A stretch of DNA of 64,000 nucleotides, taken from Agrobacterium sp. RAC06 (GTDB lineage Bacteria; Pseudomonadota; Alphaproteobacteria; Rhizobiales; Rhizobiaceae). Below are positions 54,961 through 63,388 of the stretch, piece by piece. The position numbers and the translations under genes are program-made. How positions within the stretch are numbered: the stretch's first letter is position 1; every line of letters starts with the position of its first letter. The notes below the pieces were generated by a model. That model saw nothing but the letters and a program-made list of their open reading frames with translations, made no database searches and had not been told where the DNA came from. Where the stretch lies: contig NZ_CP016500.1 of the NCBI RefSeq assembly GCF_001713475.1, positions 259,508 through 323,507 on the forward strand. The letters are read 5' to 3'.

Positions 54961-56175
54961 ATGCAGAGGCATTCCATAACCACGCCCTTTGGGCGGGGAT
55001 CGATTAAACTCGCCCATGTCAGTCGTCAATTCGAGGCGGCTCGGACCAAAGAGGGCAGGACCGCCGACAAGTGGAAGGTGTTTCGTGATGTTTGCGAGGC
55101 ACGCCTTTTGATTGGGATTCCGGATCGGGCCTTGACGGTTCTCGACGCTCTTTTGAGCTTTTATCCGCAAAGCGATTTGTCGGAAGAAGCTGGTCTGATC
55201 GTCTTCCCGTCCAATGCGCAACTTTGCCTTCGCGCGCATGGTATGGCTGATGCCACGCTCAGGCGTCACCTGGCACTCCTTATCGATGCGGGGCTGATTT
55301 CTCGCAAGGACAGCCCGAATGGCAAACGTTACGCCCACAAGGCACGTGATGGGCGGGTCGAAGATGCGTTTGGCTTTTCGTTGGCGCCGCTTCTTGCTCG
55401 CAGAGACGAGCTTGCGCAACTGGCCCAACAAGTGGTGGAGGATCGCCGGCGTTTGCAGCTGGCGAAAGAGGCACTCACGATATCAAGACGTGATCTGCGT
55501 AAGCTGATCACCGCTGCGATCGAAGAAGGTGCTGCTGGCGATTGGCATGCGCTTGAAGAGGCATATATCGACATTGTGTCCCGACTGCCACGAAGCCTGA
55601 CGATCCAGCTTGCCGAGGATTGCCTGCAGGAGCTCACCGCTTTGCACCTGGAGGTCTCTAGCCTCTTGGAAAAGCAGCTTATTTTTCAGAATATGAGCGG
55701 CAATGGCGCTGAAAATGAGCGTCATATACAGAATTCAAATACCGAATCCTTCAATGAACTTGAACCTAGCTCTGGAAAAGAGCAGGGCGAAAGCCCGAGC
55801 CTGGAGCTGAAAGCGAAGCGGGAGCCGATAAAGGCATTTCCTCTTGCTATGGTGTTGAAGGCCTGCCCACAGATTATCGACTATGGTCCGGGGGGCGCGA
55901 TTGGGACCTGGCGCGAGCTGATGCAGGCTGCGGTCGTCGTTCGGTCGATGTTGGGGATCAGTCCGTCAGCCTATCAGGACGCCTGCGAAACCATGGGGCC
56001 GGAAAATGCGGCAGCGGCGGTTGCGGCCATCCTCGAACGGGCAGGGCATATCAATTCGGCTGGTGGCTATCTGAGGGATCTGACGCGGCGGGCGGAGCGT
56101 GGCGAGTTTTCGCTCGGTCCGATGCTGATGGCCTTGATGCGCGCCAATCTGGAAGAAAAGAAGCGCTCGGCTTGA
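54961..56175 (+). CDS. repC: Replication initiator RepC
   Basis: 404-residue initiator of repABC plasmids. The N-terminus (MQRHSITTPFGRGSIKLAHV) and the winged-helix region (LIVFPSNAQLCLRAHGMADA, TLRRHLALLIDAGLISRKDS) are typical, and the C-terminal domain carries LGISPSAYQDACETMGPENA. The origin of these plasmids usually lies within repC itself, so oriV is probably inside this gene. It is preceded by GAAGGTGAAG. Its dose is set by the antisense RNA and by TraR-driven transcription. Confidence 0.96.
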   Translation: MQRHSITTPFGRGSIKLAHVSRQFEAARTKEGRTADKWKVFRDVCEARLLIGIPDRALTVLDALLSFYPQSDLSEEAGLIVFPSNAQLCLRAHGMADATLRRHLALLIDAGLISRKDSPNGKRYAHKARDGRVEDAFGFSLAPLLARRDELAQLAQQVVEDRRRLQLAKEALTISRRDLRKLITAAIEEGAAGDWHALEEAYIDIVSRLPRSLTIQLAEDCLQELTALHLEVSSLLEKQLIFQNMSGNGAENERHIQNSNTESFNELEPSSGKEQGESPSLELKAKREPIKAFPLAMVLKACPQIIDYGPGGAIGTWRELMQAAVVVRSMLGISPSAYQDACETMGPENAAAAVAAILERAGHINSAGGYLRDLTRRAERGEFSLGPMLMALMRANLEEKKRSA

Positions 56176-56784
56176 CCAGAGCGCAGGGAGGGGATCCACT
56201 TGATATCAGTCTTCCAGAATCCTGTTCCTTTGAACAGACGGGAGACATGCTCAACCAATGTACGGCACAGCTGAAGCAGTTAGCGAAGTTGAGATTGGCC
56301 GGGTGCAGTTCTGAAAGAGGTGGCGCCTTTAGAGCGGCACTTGCCTCGCCAATTCATGGAACGACCGTGGATCCGTGCCATCTGAAAAGAACCATGAACG
56401 GGGGGCACGGCCGGGTCACCTTCCATGTTCTCTGGCGATTTCCCTGCTTCAAGCGCCGTGACTAATTAAAGTGGTTTGTGCCGATCAGACCGATAAGGGA
56501 ATGATAGCCCATCCTCTTGGGCAATGACCTCACCGCTCAGTTCCGCGGGGAAACCACCCACCAAGCCGACCCCTGTGTTCAGCAAGACACGCCTGTTATT
56601 GAGGCCCAAAACCCAGCGTTGTTGGCAGGTACATAGCCGAAAATCTATTCAATTGGATGCTTTCTAACCTTGCCTCTCTGAAAAGCCATCCACGTATTGA
56701 TCAAGGGGCTAATTGAGTAAAATTTAAACAATTGGGCGCACACTTCAGGTACATACCAGTCGCATCCTCTTGCCGGAGACCCCC
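56176..56784. other. Intergenic stretch downstream of repC
   Basis: About 610 bases without a recognisable gene. One inverted repeat, CTGTTC-CTTT-GAACAG (around 56220-56236), lies about 50 bases after repC and might be a parS-like site or terminator. The last 100 bases are A+T-rich and probably include the chemoreceptor promoter. Confidence 0.35.
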
Positions 56785-58677
56785 ATGAAACGTCTGTCCA
56801 TCAGAGTTGCTCTAACCAGCATCTTAGGCATGATCGTTGCTGCAATTCTTGCGCTGTCGTTCACATCCTATTCCAGCTTGAACAAGCTCAACTCGAACAC
56901 GCAAGACATCGGGCAGTACTGGATGTCGCGCATGGTTCTGGCGCGTGAGGTCAAGGGCAACTTCAATCTTATGCGTCTTGCCTATGCCCGTCTGCTAATG
57001 GCATCTACGCCCAGTGAGCTAGAGCGTGAACTTCAAAACATTGCCGACATGGCCGAAACGGTTCGCAAGTCCATGCAGGAATATGAAGCAGGCGTTCGCA
57101 CGGAAGCCGGCCGCCAGCTTATCACTGCTCTGAAACCTGAGTTTGACGCTTACAATTTGCTTGGCGAGGAACTGGCAGAAATCAAAAAAGACGGTCAGAC
57201 GCTTGTAGCGACAAGTCTGTTCAAAAGTAAAATGAACGCGCAGTCGGACAAGGTGAATGAACTCGTCGATGAGCTCGTCGCCAAGGTTATCGAAAATTCC
57301 AACAAAGCAGTAGCCGATAGCGGGCAGGTCTATAGCGTCAATCTATCGACGACCTTGGGCATTGCCATGGTCACCCTCCTCATCTCGATTGCGGGCATCG
57401 CCTATGCGATATTCGGTGTCACCCGCCCGATCGGACGTATTTGTACCGCGATGCGCAACCTCGCCGCTGGCGACCTGGACAGTCAAATTCCTTTTGAAGG
57501 ACGAGCCGACGAAGTCGGTGAAATGGCCGCAGCAGTGGAAGTCTTTCGGCAGGCTGGGATCGCCAACAAGGAGCTCGAGCGCCAGGCAGAAGAGGCACGT
57601 ATCCGCGAAGGGCACCAGGATGCAGAGACACGTCGGCGTACTGCCGAGGAAGCAGAAAAGCTGCGCTTTGCGACCGCAACGCTCGGAAGCGGCCTGAAGC
57701 GACTGGCGGATGGTGATATCTCGTTCCAGCTCGATGAACCTTTTGCCACCGAGTATGAGCCCTTGCGCTATGACTTCAATGCCTCGCTGAAGCAGCTTGG
57801 CTCCACGTTGTCGTCCGTCATGCAATCTGTCGAGAACATCGACAACGGGACGCGAGAGATATCTTCTGGCGCCAATGATTTGTCCAAGCGAACCGAGCAG
57901 CAGGCGGCAGCCCTTGAGGAGACGGCCGCAGCGCTTGACGAGATCACTGTGAATGTGTCGACCTCATCCAAGCGCACCGAGGAAGCACGGACCGTCGCAA
58001 TCCTTGCCAACCAAAATGCAGCCAAGTCGGCAGACGTCGTGTCTAATGCCGAAGAGGCTATGCGCCGCATCGAGGAAAGCTCGCAGCAGATTTCCAATAT
58101 CATCGGGGTGATCGATGAGATCGCCTTCCAGACCAACCTGCTTGCGCTGAATGCCGGCGTAGAAGCCGCTCGCGCAGGTGACGCGGGCAAGGGGTTTGCC
58201 GTCGTTGCCCAGGAAGTTCGTGAGCTCGCCCAGCGTTCGGCAAGCGCTGCCAAGGAGATCAAGGGTCTTATCCATAATTCCTCGAGCGAAGTCGACAACG
58301 GTGTCAAGCTGGTGCGTGACACCGGCATGGCATTGAAGGCAATTGGCGACTATGTTTCGCAGATCAATCAGCTGATGGATGCGATTGCCACCTCCGCCCG
58401 CGAACAGTCCACTGGACTCGCTGAAGTCAACACCGCTGTGAACCAGATGGACCAGACCACGCAGCAGAATGCCGCGATGGTTGAGCAGTCGACTGCAGCC
58501 TCCGCAGCACTTGCCCAGGAAGCCACGCGCCTTCGCTCGCTGGTCGGCCAGTTCACTCTCTCTGGCCGCGCAACATCAGCAGCGGTCTCAGACCATCGGC
58601 CAGCAGCCGCGCCTGTTCGCCGCGCTCCGGCAGCCCATGGTAACCTTGCTGTGAAGGAAGAATGGAGCGAGTTCTAA
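56785..58677 (+). CDS. Methyl-accepting chemotaxis protein
   Basis: 630-residue transmembrane chemoreceptor. The first helix (VALTSILGMIVAAILALSFT) is followed by a four-helix-bundle-like periplasmic domain with the MCP signature LAREVKGNFNLMRLAYARLL. A second helix lies near residue 190-210 (LGIAMVTLLISIAGIAYAIF), then a HAMP domain (VTRPIGRICTAMRNLAAGDL), and the cytoplasmic hairpin tip [20 protein letters not shown]. The C-terminus ends EEWSEF, like the W-x-x-F tails that tether CheR/CheB. It signals to CheA/CheW encoded elsewhere. ATG at 56785 was chosen over the TTG at 56770. Confidence 0.95.
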   Translation: MKRLSIRVALTSILGMIVAAILALSFTSYSSLNKLNSNTQDIGQYWMSRMVLAREVKGNFNLMRLAYARLLMASTPSELERELQNIADMAETVRKSMQEYEAGVRTEAGRQLITALKPEFDAYNLLGEELAEIKKDGQTLVATSLFKSKMNAQSDKVNELVDELVAKVIENSNKAVADSGQVYSVNLSTTLGIAMVTLLISIAGIAYAIFGVTRPIGRICTAMRNLAAGDLDSQIPFEGRADEVGEMAAAVEVFRQAGIANKELERQAEEARIREGHQDAETRRRTAEEAEKLRFATATLGSGLKRLADGDISFQLDEPFATEYEPLRYDFNASLKQLGSTLSSVMQSVENIDNGTREISSGANDLSKRTEQQAAALEETAAALDEITVNVSTSSKRTEEARTVAILANQNAAKSADVVSNAEEAMRRIEESSQQISNIIGVIDEIAFQTNLLALNAGVEAARAGDAGKGFAVVAQEVRELAQRSASAAKEIKGLIHNSSSEVDNGVKLVRDTGMALKAIGDYVSQINQLMDAIATSAREQSTGLAEVNTAVNQMDQTTQQNAAMVEQSTAASAALAQEATRLRSLVGQFTLSGRATSAAVSDHRPAAAPVRRAPAAHGNLAVKEEWSEF

Positions 58678-58688
58678 TCGGGGACTGC

Positions 58689-58724
58689 AAGCAGGCCTCC
58701 GATGAAATTCGGAAGGCCTTGCTT
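58689..58724 (+). terminator. Hairpin after the chemoreceptor gene
   Basis: AAGCAGGCCTCCGA and TCGGAAGGCCTTGCTT pair with small bulges 12 bases after the stop. The following T tract is poor, so termination strength is uncertain. Confidence 0.45.
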
Positions 58725-58910
58725 GCTGCCGGTTTCATGGACACCGAGATGAGCGAGTGACCCCCTGGTTTCAAAGCCATGAGGGCAGCCTGGGTCCGGT
58801 TAGGTCTTCCTCTGGACAATGTTCGATGCGCGGGGGCTTTACACCATTGACCAAGAGCATTCGCGCCAATTCAAGGGTCTCAAAGCCGAAGTCGTTGAAC
58901 TGCTTTGCCA

Positions 58911-59412
58911 TTATCCAAGAAGACGGGACGCCCTCCCGCTCCTTCTTTGCGCATGATTATAGTACTCTGAAGCCTGCTGCACGGAGCGATGTCTTGATTG
59001 CTCCATAGCCTCAGGCACAGGGGTTCCGCGATCGGCTGCCTCAGTCAGATAACCAGAACGCAGGCCATTAGCGGAAAATTCTCTTGGATCTAGCCCAAGC
59101 CATCTGGGCACGTTGCTTAACGATATCGTTAATAGCCTTTGGGTCCAGCGGTCGACGCGAAACATTGCCCCACCGATCCATTGCCCTGAAGACACTGCCC
59201 TTGTCGATTTTCGCAGCCGCAAGCCACGCGTTCACGGCATCGACCGGTCGACCGCTGATATAGACCACTTCATCGTTGTCCGCATCGCTGGTCTTCGTGC
59301 GACCGAGATGAATGGAAAGAGAGAGCAGGGGAGGGCCCCCGTCAATCTGGATTGGCTCTTCCGGCAGTAGCTGTTCTTTTCCGAGACCAGCGATCTCGCT
59401 GCGGCGCCGCTC
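58911..59412 (-). pseudogene. Tyrosine recombinase C-terminal relic (paralogue of the intact gene at 61237)
   Basis: The minus strand encodes [14 protein letters not shown] to RGTPVPEAMEQSRHRSVQQA and ends RRSGRASRLLG, matching the last third of the intact integrase nearly residue by residue. A frameshift near 59100 splits it (KQRAQMAW then LGLDPREFSANGLRSGYL). It is cut at 59412 exactly where a chemoreceptor fragment on the other strand begins. Catalytic Arg, His-x-x-Arg and Tyr remain but not in one frame. Confidence 0.85.
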
Positions 59413-59958
59413 GAGCAGTCCTCGAAAGAGATTTCGAACATCATCAGTGTCATTGCTGAAATTGCGTTTCAGACGAACCTGCTTGCGCTCAACGCAGGCG
59501 TCGAGGCCGCAAGAGCGGGTGAGGCAGGTAAGGGCTTTGCGGTTGTTGCCCAGGAAGTCCGCTAACTTGCCCAACGCTCTGCAAAGGCCGCCAAGGAGAC
59601 CAATCAGCTGATCAAAAGTTCCTCGGACGAGGTCAATACGGGCGTCAAGTTGGTGGCTGATACGGGCATTGCGCTCGAGGGTATCCAGAACAATGTCGCG
59701 AGCGTCAACGAGCATATGACTGCGATCGCTGGAGCGGCAAAAGAGCAGGCGATCGGGCTGTCGGAGGTGAACAGTGCCGTCAACCAACTGGATCAGGTAA
59801 CGCAGCAGAATGCTGCGATGGTGGAAGAGTCCACGGCAGCCAGCAATGCTCTGCTCAACGAGATTGAGGGGCTGCGACAGTCGCTTTCTCGTTTCGCGAA
59901 GACCCCAAATGACAAGCCGGTTCGCGGATTGCCTCGATTGATTGCGACCGCAAGCTAG
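59413..59958 (+). pseudogene. Methyl-accepting chemotaxis protein C-terminal relic
   Basis: The frame from 59413 reads [20 protein letters not shown] and [20 protein letters not shown], the conserved tip of a chemoreceptor. A TAA at 59563-59565 replaces the Glu of the usual V-R-E-L-A-Q-R-S, and the frame then continues to 59958 through AIGLSEVNSAVNQLDQVTQQ. The sensory, membrane and HAMP parts are missing. The end lacks the EEWSEF-type tail of its intact neighbour, so it derives from a different receptor. Confidence 0.85.
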
Positions 59959-60045
59959 TCTAGGCGCATGAGAACGGCACGACCTGGTGTCGGTGAAACC
60001 TTTGGCAAACTCAACTCGGGTGGAAGTGCCGCTGGTCGGGTCCGC

Positions 60046-60768
60046 TCATGGAAGTAGGTACCGCGCCGCAAATGGGGCTAAGACCGATGTTGCCACAGCG
60101 TTAAGCGCCATTGCAATGCCGGCGAACAGTCCTGCTGTGGCGTTTACCTCGTAGGCGCGAGCCGTACCGATCCCGTGGGACGTCAACCCTACAGCAAATC
60201 CACGAGCGGCGTAGTCGTTTATTCGCATCATGGTCATGAAGGGCGTAACGATCAGCGCGCCGAAGATGCCGGTCAGAATGACTAGTACAGCCGTCAATGA
60301 GGGATCGCCGCCAAGCGATTGTGAAACCGCCATCGCCACGCCGGCTGTTGCCGATTTTGGAAGAAAAGACAGCAGTATGTCCCGCGGGAGGTCAAAGACT
60401 TGGCCGAGCGCGATCACAGAGGCCATAGCCACGATTGAACCGACCAGGAGCGCCACAGAGATCGGCAGCAGTAAGGCCCTGACTTCGTTCCATTTCCTAT
60501 ACAAAGGTACGGCGATTGCCACTGTAGCTGGGCCCAGCAAGAAGTGGATGAATTGGGCTCCCGCGAAGTAACGCTCATATGGCACTTCGGCCGCGATCAT
60601 CATGACGGAAAGTGCAAGTATGGAGATGAGCACTGGATTAACCAGGGGATGCCGTCCCAGTCTTTTTGAAAGCTCGGAAGCCAAGATCCAGGTAAATAGG
60701 GTCAATGTGAGCCATAAGAGAGGGGAGGCTGAAAGGTAGACCCAGAGCTCAATCGGCGATCGGTTCAT
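60046..60768 (-). CDS. lrgB: LrgB family membrane protein
   Basis: 240-residue LrgB/CidB-type protein with several membrane helices. Characteristic pieces are FLLGPATVAIAVPLYRKWNE, LPKSATAGVAMAVSQSLGGD and RGFAVGLTSHGIGTARAYEV. In Gram-positive bacteria LrgAB modulates murein hydrolases or exports pyruvate; plant plastid relatives carry glycolate and glycerate. ATG at 60768 overlaps the lrgA stop (ATGA). The longer open frame extends into lrgA and is not used. Substrate here is unknown. Confidence 0.93.
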   Translation of the reverse strand: MNRSPIELWVYLSASPLLWLTLTLFTWILASELSKRLGRHPLVNPVLISILALSVMMIAAEVPYERYFAGAQFIHFLLGPATVAIAVPLYRKWNEVRALLLPISVALLVGSIVAMASVIALGQVFDLPRDILLSFLPKSATAGVAMAVSQSLGGDPSLTAVLVILTGIFGALIVTPFMTMMRINDYAARGFAVGLTSHGIGTARAYEVNATAGLFAGIAMALNAVATSVLAPFAARYLLP

Positions 60769-61133
60769 GACCGACGCCGTACAGAGATCAGCTTTCTGAC
60801 CAGGATGAATGCCCAAACCGTGAGCATCAATGTGATAATCGCGGACAAAATGAGCACGGCACCGAGTGCCCATATCTGAGCACTCAGAATGCTGGCCAGC
60901 GCTACGACGCCGACACCTGCCGGTACAAAAAACAGCCCCAGATTTGACAGTAGGGTTTCGGCGGCCTCATCGATACTTGCTGCTTCCTGCGTCCATAGGC
61001 GATCCAGTACCGGAAGAGCTGCAAACAAGAGCACAAGCCCCGCCACGGGACCTGGTATGGATACTCCCAGCAAGAACACAAGGCTCTCGCCCACCAACTG
61101 GAACAGCAGAAGGACGGCAAGTCCACGAAGCAT
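60765..61133 (-). CDS. lrgA: LrgA/CidA family membrane protein
   Basis: 122-residue holin-like partner of LrgB. It begins MLRGLAVLLLFQLVGESLVF and carries the family stretch SIPGPVAGLVLLFAALPVLD, then a second conserved region NLGLFFVPAGVGVVALASIL. Four hydrophobic segments are expected. It is coupled to lrgB. A small two-gene transport or cell-envelope unit; no regulator of the LytSR type lies beside it. Confidence 0.93.
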   Translation of the reverse strand: MLRGLAVLLLFQLVGESLVFLLGVSIPGPVAGLVLLFAALPVLDRLWTQEAASIDEAAETLLSNLGLFFVPAGVGVVALASILSAQIWALGAVLILSAIITLMLTVWAFILVRKLISVRRRS

Positions 61134-61236
61134 CGGGCTCTCCTAGAATCGCATTTGGGCCAACAGCCCCGGCATTTGAGTGTGTCGTCAAAGACTGCGC
61201 AGTTAAATTCTCAACGCCTTCGATCGATGGACAAAT

Positions 61237-62400
61237 TTAGCTTAGAAGGCGGGATGCACGGCCGCTGCGTCTCTGTGCGTGGTTATAGTACTCCGCAGCC
61301 TGCTGCACGGATCGGTGACGCGACTGCTCCATGGCCTCAGGCAGGGGAATGCCGCGATTCGCCGCTTCGGTCAGATAACCAGAGCGTAGGCCATGGGCGG
61401 AAAACTCCGTCGGATCGAGCCCGGCCAGTTCCGCCCGGTGCTTTAGAATGTCATTGATGGCCTTCGGATCCAAGGGCCGGCGCGAAACATTGCCCCAGCG
61501 ATCGATCGCCCGGAAGACGCTACCCTTGTCGATCTTCGCTGCGTCGAGCCAGGCGTTCAGAGTGTTGACAGGGCGGCCGGTGAGATAAACAAATTCGTCG
61601 TTGTCGGCACCGCTGGTCTTGGTGCGGCCCAGATGGATGGAAAGAGAGGGCAGGGGAGGGCCGCTATCGACCTCGATAGGATCCTCCTGCTGTAACTGTT
61701 CTTTCCGGAGGCCCGCGATCTCGCTGCGACGTCGGCCCCCAGAAGCAAATGCTACCATCAGAATGGCCCTATCTCTCAAGTCACGCAGACTGCCGGTGGC
61801 ACAGGTCGCGAGGAGCTTTGCAAGTATGTCTCCAGTGACCGCCTTCGCGCTCTTTCGCCTCCTCGGTCGCGGCGTTGCTCGGATAGCAAGTCTGATGGCG
61901 GACCGGAGGGCGGGCGAGCCGAAAGCCCCCTGAAGCCCGCGCCATTTGGTCAGCGTCGACCAGGTCGCAAGCCGTCGGCGTACGGTATCAGGCGCATGCG
62001 GCCCGAGAGTACGTAGAAATCCCTGGATCCGCAGCTTGTCCTCGACTTCTGCCGGCATTCCATGTTCCGGATCCGCCAGGCGCTTTTCCGCATCCCAAAG
62101 ATGATGAGCGACGAACTTCAGCAGCATCGCTTCAGGAGTAGGCCAAGGAAGAGAGCGTCCAGTGGCTGCGAGTGACCAGGCCTGCAAGTAGGCCAGATCG
62201 GAGGTGAGTGCGCGCAGCGTGTTTGTGCCCATGCCCTCGTTGACGAGATGACGGAGTGTCTCGACATCCTGATCCGTCAGCAGCTCGGCGAGTTCGTCAC
62301 GCCGCTCCATCGGCAAGACGGACGCGATGGTATCGAGTTCTTCCACGCGGCGCGCGAGTGTGTCGCTGCTGGAAGGGGCGTTTGGAGCTTTCCTTGTCAT
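61237..62400 (-). CDS. Tyrosine recombinase/phage integrase family protein
   Basis: 387-residue site-specific recombinase. An N-terminal core-binding domain (LVNEGMGTNTLRALTSDLAY, LQAWSLAATG) precedes the catalytic domain. The catalytic Arg is in [13 protein letters not shown], the second pair in EFSAHGLRSGYLTEA (His-x-x-Arg), then SRHRSVQQAAEYYNH with the nucleophilic Tyr. ATG at 62400 was chosen; the frame extends toward the Phd-like gene on the other strand but without family similarity. It may resolve plasmid multimers or move a local element. A broken copy of its C-terminus lies at 58911. Confidence 0.93.
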   Translation of the reverse strand: MTRKAPNAPSSSDTLARRVEELDTIASVLPMERRDELAELLTDQDVETLRHLVNEGMGTNTLRALTSDLAYLQAWSLAATGRSLPWPTPEAMLLKFVAHHLWDAEKRLADPEHGMPAEVEDKLRIQGFLRTLGPHAPDTVRRRLATWSTLTKWRGLQGAFGSPALRSAIRLAIRATPRPRRRKSAKAVTGDILAKLLATCATGSLRDLRDRAILMVAFASGGRRRSEIAGLRKEQLQQEDPIEVDSGPPLPSLSIHLGRTKTSGADNDEFVYLTGRPVNTLNAWLDAAKIDKGSVFRAIDRWGNVSRRPLDPKAINDILKHRAELAGLDPTEFSAHGLRSGYLTEAANRGIPLPEAMEQSRHRSVQQAAEYYNHAQRRSGRASRLLS

Positions 62401-62477
62401 CTTGTGCTTCCAGATTCCTTGGAGCGTTTGCAAAAGTTCCGGAAAGCCCGTATATCCCGTAACAAAGGGGATCTGCC

Positions 62478-62756
62478 ATGACATCGATTGTGACAGCAGC
62501 AGCGGTTTCGAAGAATTTCGGCGCCTACCAGGATGCGGCCGTGCGAGAGCCGGTCATCATCACCAAGAATGGCCGGCCGCGCACAGTGCTCTTGGCCTAT
62601 GAAGATTATCTCCGGCTGGCCAAGCGCGATCGGAAGGTCAATCTGACGGCTGCGATCAGTGACGACGAGCTTGCCGCGATCGAGGCTTCGACAATGGAGC
62701 CAGGCCTGGATCATCTCAATTCCGAACTGCTGATGGACAAGAATGCTGCCGACTGA
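62478..62756 (+). CDS. Phd/YefM-family antitoxin
   Basis: 92-residue antitoxin. The Phd/YefM fold is recognised in SIVTAAAVSKNFGAYQDAAV (the A-A-V-S-x-N-F-x-x-x motif), then EPVIITKNGRPRTVLLAYED with the typical N-G-R-P-x-x-V-L strand. The C-terminal part is acidic and likely wraps the toxin. AAGGGG precedes the ATG. It overlaps the next gene, forming a two-gene module that may stabilise the plasmid. Confidence 0.9.
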   Translation: MTSIVTAAAVSKNFGAYQDAAVREPVIITKNGRPRTVLLAYEDYLRLAKRDRKVNLTAAISDDELAAIEASTMEPGLDHLNSELLMDKNAAD

Positions 62757-63174
62757 ACCCAAGGTCGGCTGGGTCTTCCGTTATTCCTATCTCTGGCACT
62801 GGCAGCATCTGGAAGGACGAGAGGAGGGGGACAAGGATCGTCCTGCTCTTGTGCTGGCGATTGTTTCTTTGCTCGAAGATGGGACACCTGCGGTTCGTGT
62901 CCTGCCGATCACCCATTCCCCGCCGTCCGATCCCAGCGACGCAATCGAAATACCGCCGGCTACCAAGCGCCGCCTCGGTCTCGACGACGAACGGTCGTGG
63001 ATCGTACTGACTGAAAGCAACCGCTTCGTCTGGCCGGGGCCTGACGTTCGCCCTGTTGACAGCGAGAGCGGATATCACGGGCCACTGCCTCCAGCACTCT
63101 TCGAAGAGGTGAAGCGCCGGTTTGTCGAGCTTGCCAGAAGCCAACGGCACAAAGCGACCATTCGTAGCGACTGA
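62743..63174 (+). CDS. PemK/MazF-like plasmid maintenance toxin
   Basis: 143-residue protein paired with the Phd-like antitoxin and overlapping it by 14 bases. The opening VGWVFRYSYLWHWQHLEGRE and the DKDRPALVLAIVSLL strand match the PemK/MazF-like superfamily fold, in which the R-P-x-x-V segment follows the active-site loop; VRVLPITHSPP is the next strand. Members cut mRNA at short sites. This subgroup is annotated only by fold, so activity is inferred. Confidence 0.75.
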   Translation: MLPTEPKVGWVFRYSYLWHWQHLEGREEGDKDRPALVLAIVSLLEDGTPAVRVLPITHSPPSDPSDAIEIPPATKRRLGLDDERSWIVLTESNRFVWPGPDVRPVDSESGYHGPLPPALFEEVKRRFVELARSQRHKATIRSD

Positions 63175-63388
63175 GCTCTTCATCCTGTTGTTAGCCCTCT
63201 AGTTCTGCGCGTCCAGCTGTGGTTTTCGCCGTGATTTGCCACGACTTTAGGCGTCGAACGCCGTCAAATCAATCACTTCCGATAAGGGTTACTTATCGGA
63301 GGTCAGAGACCCGCAGACTATTTATGCACTGTATGGAAACATAATGACTATATAGCTTTCGCTTAACGAATCATTTACCATAATTTCA
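63175..63388. promoter_or_regulatory. A+T-rich gap before the RHE_PE00001-type gene
   Basis: A 214-base gap. CGATAAGGGTTACTTATCGG (around 63280-63299) is a near-palindrome (CGATAAG/CTTATCG), an attractive operator or terminator candidate. The A+T-rich stretch after it probably holds the promoter. Confidence 0.45.

Noticed and set aside
59068..59787. A 239-codon minus frame spanning integrase and chemoreceptor relics
   Set aside because: The upstream half is antisense to a chemoreceptor fragment; it is a chance fusion.
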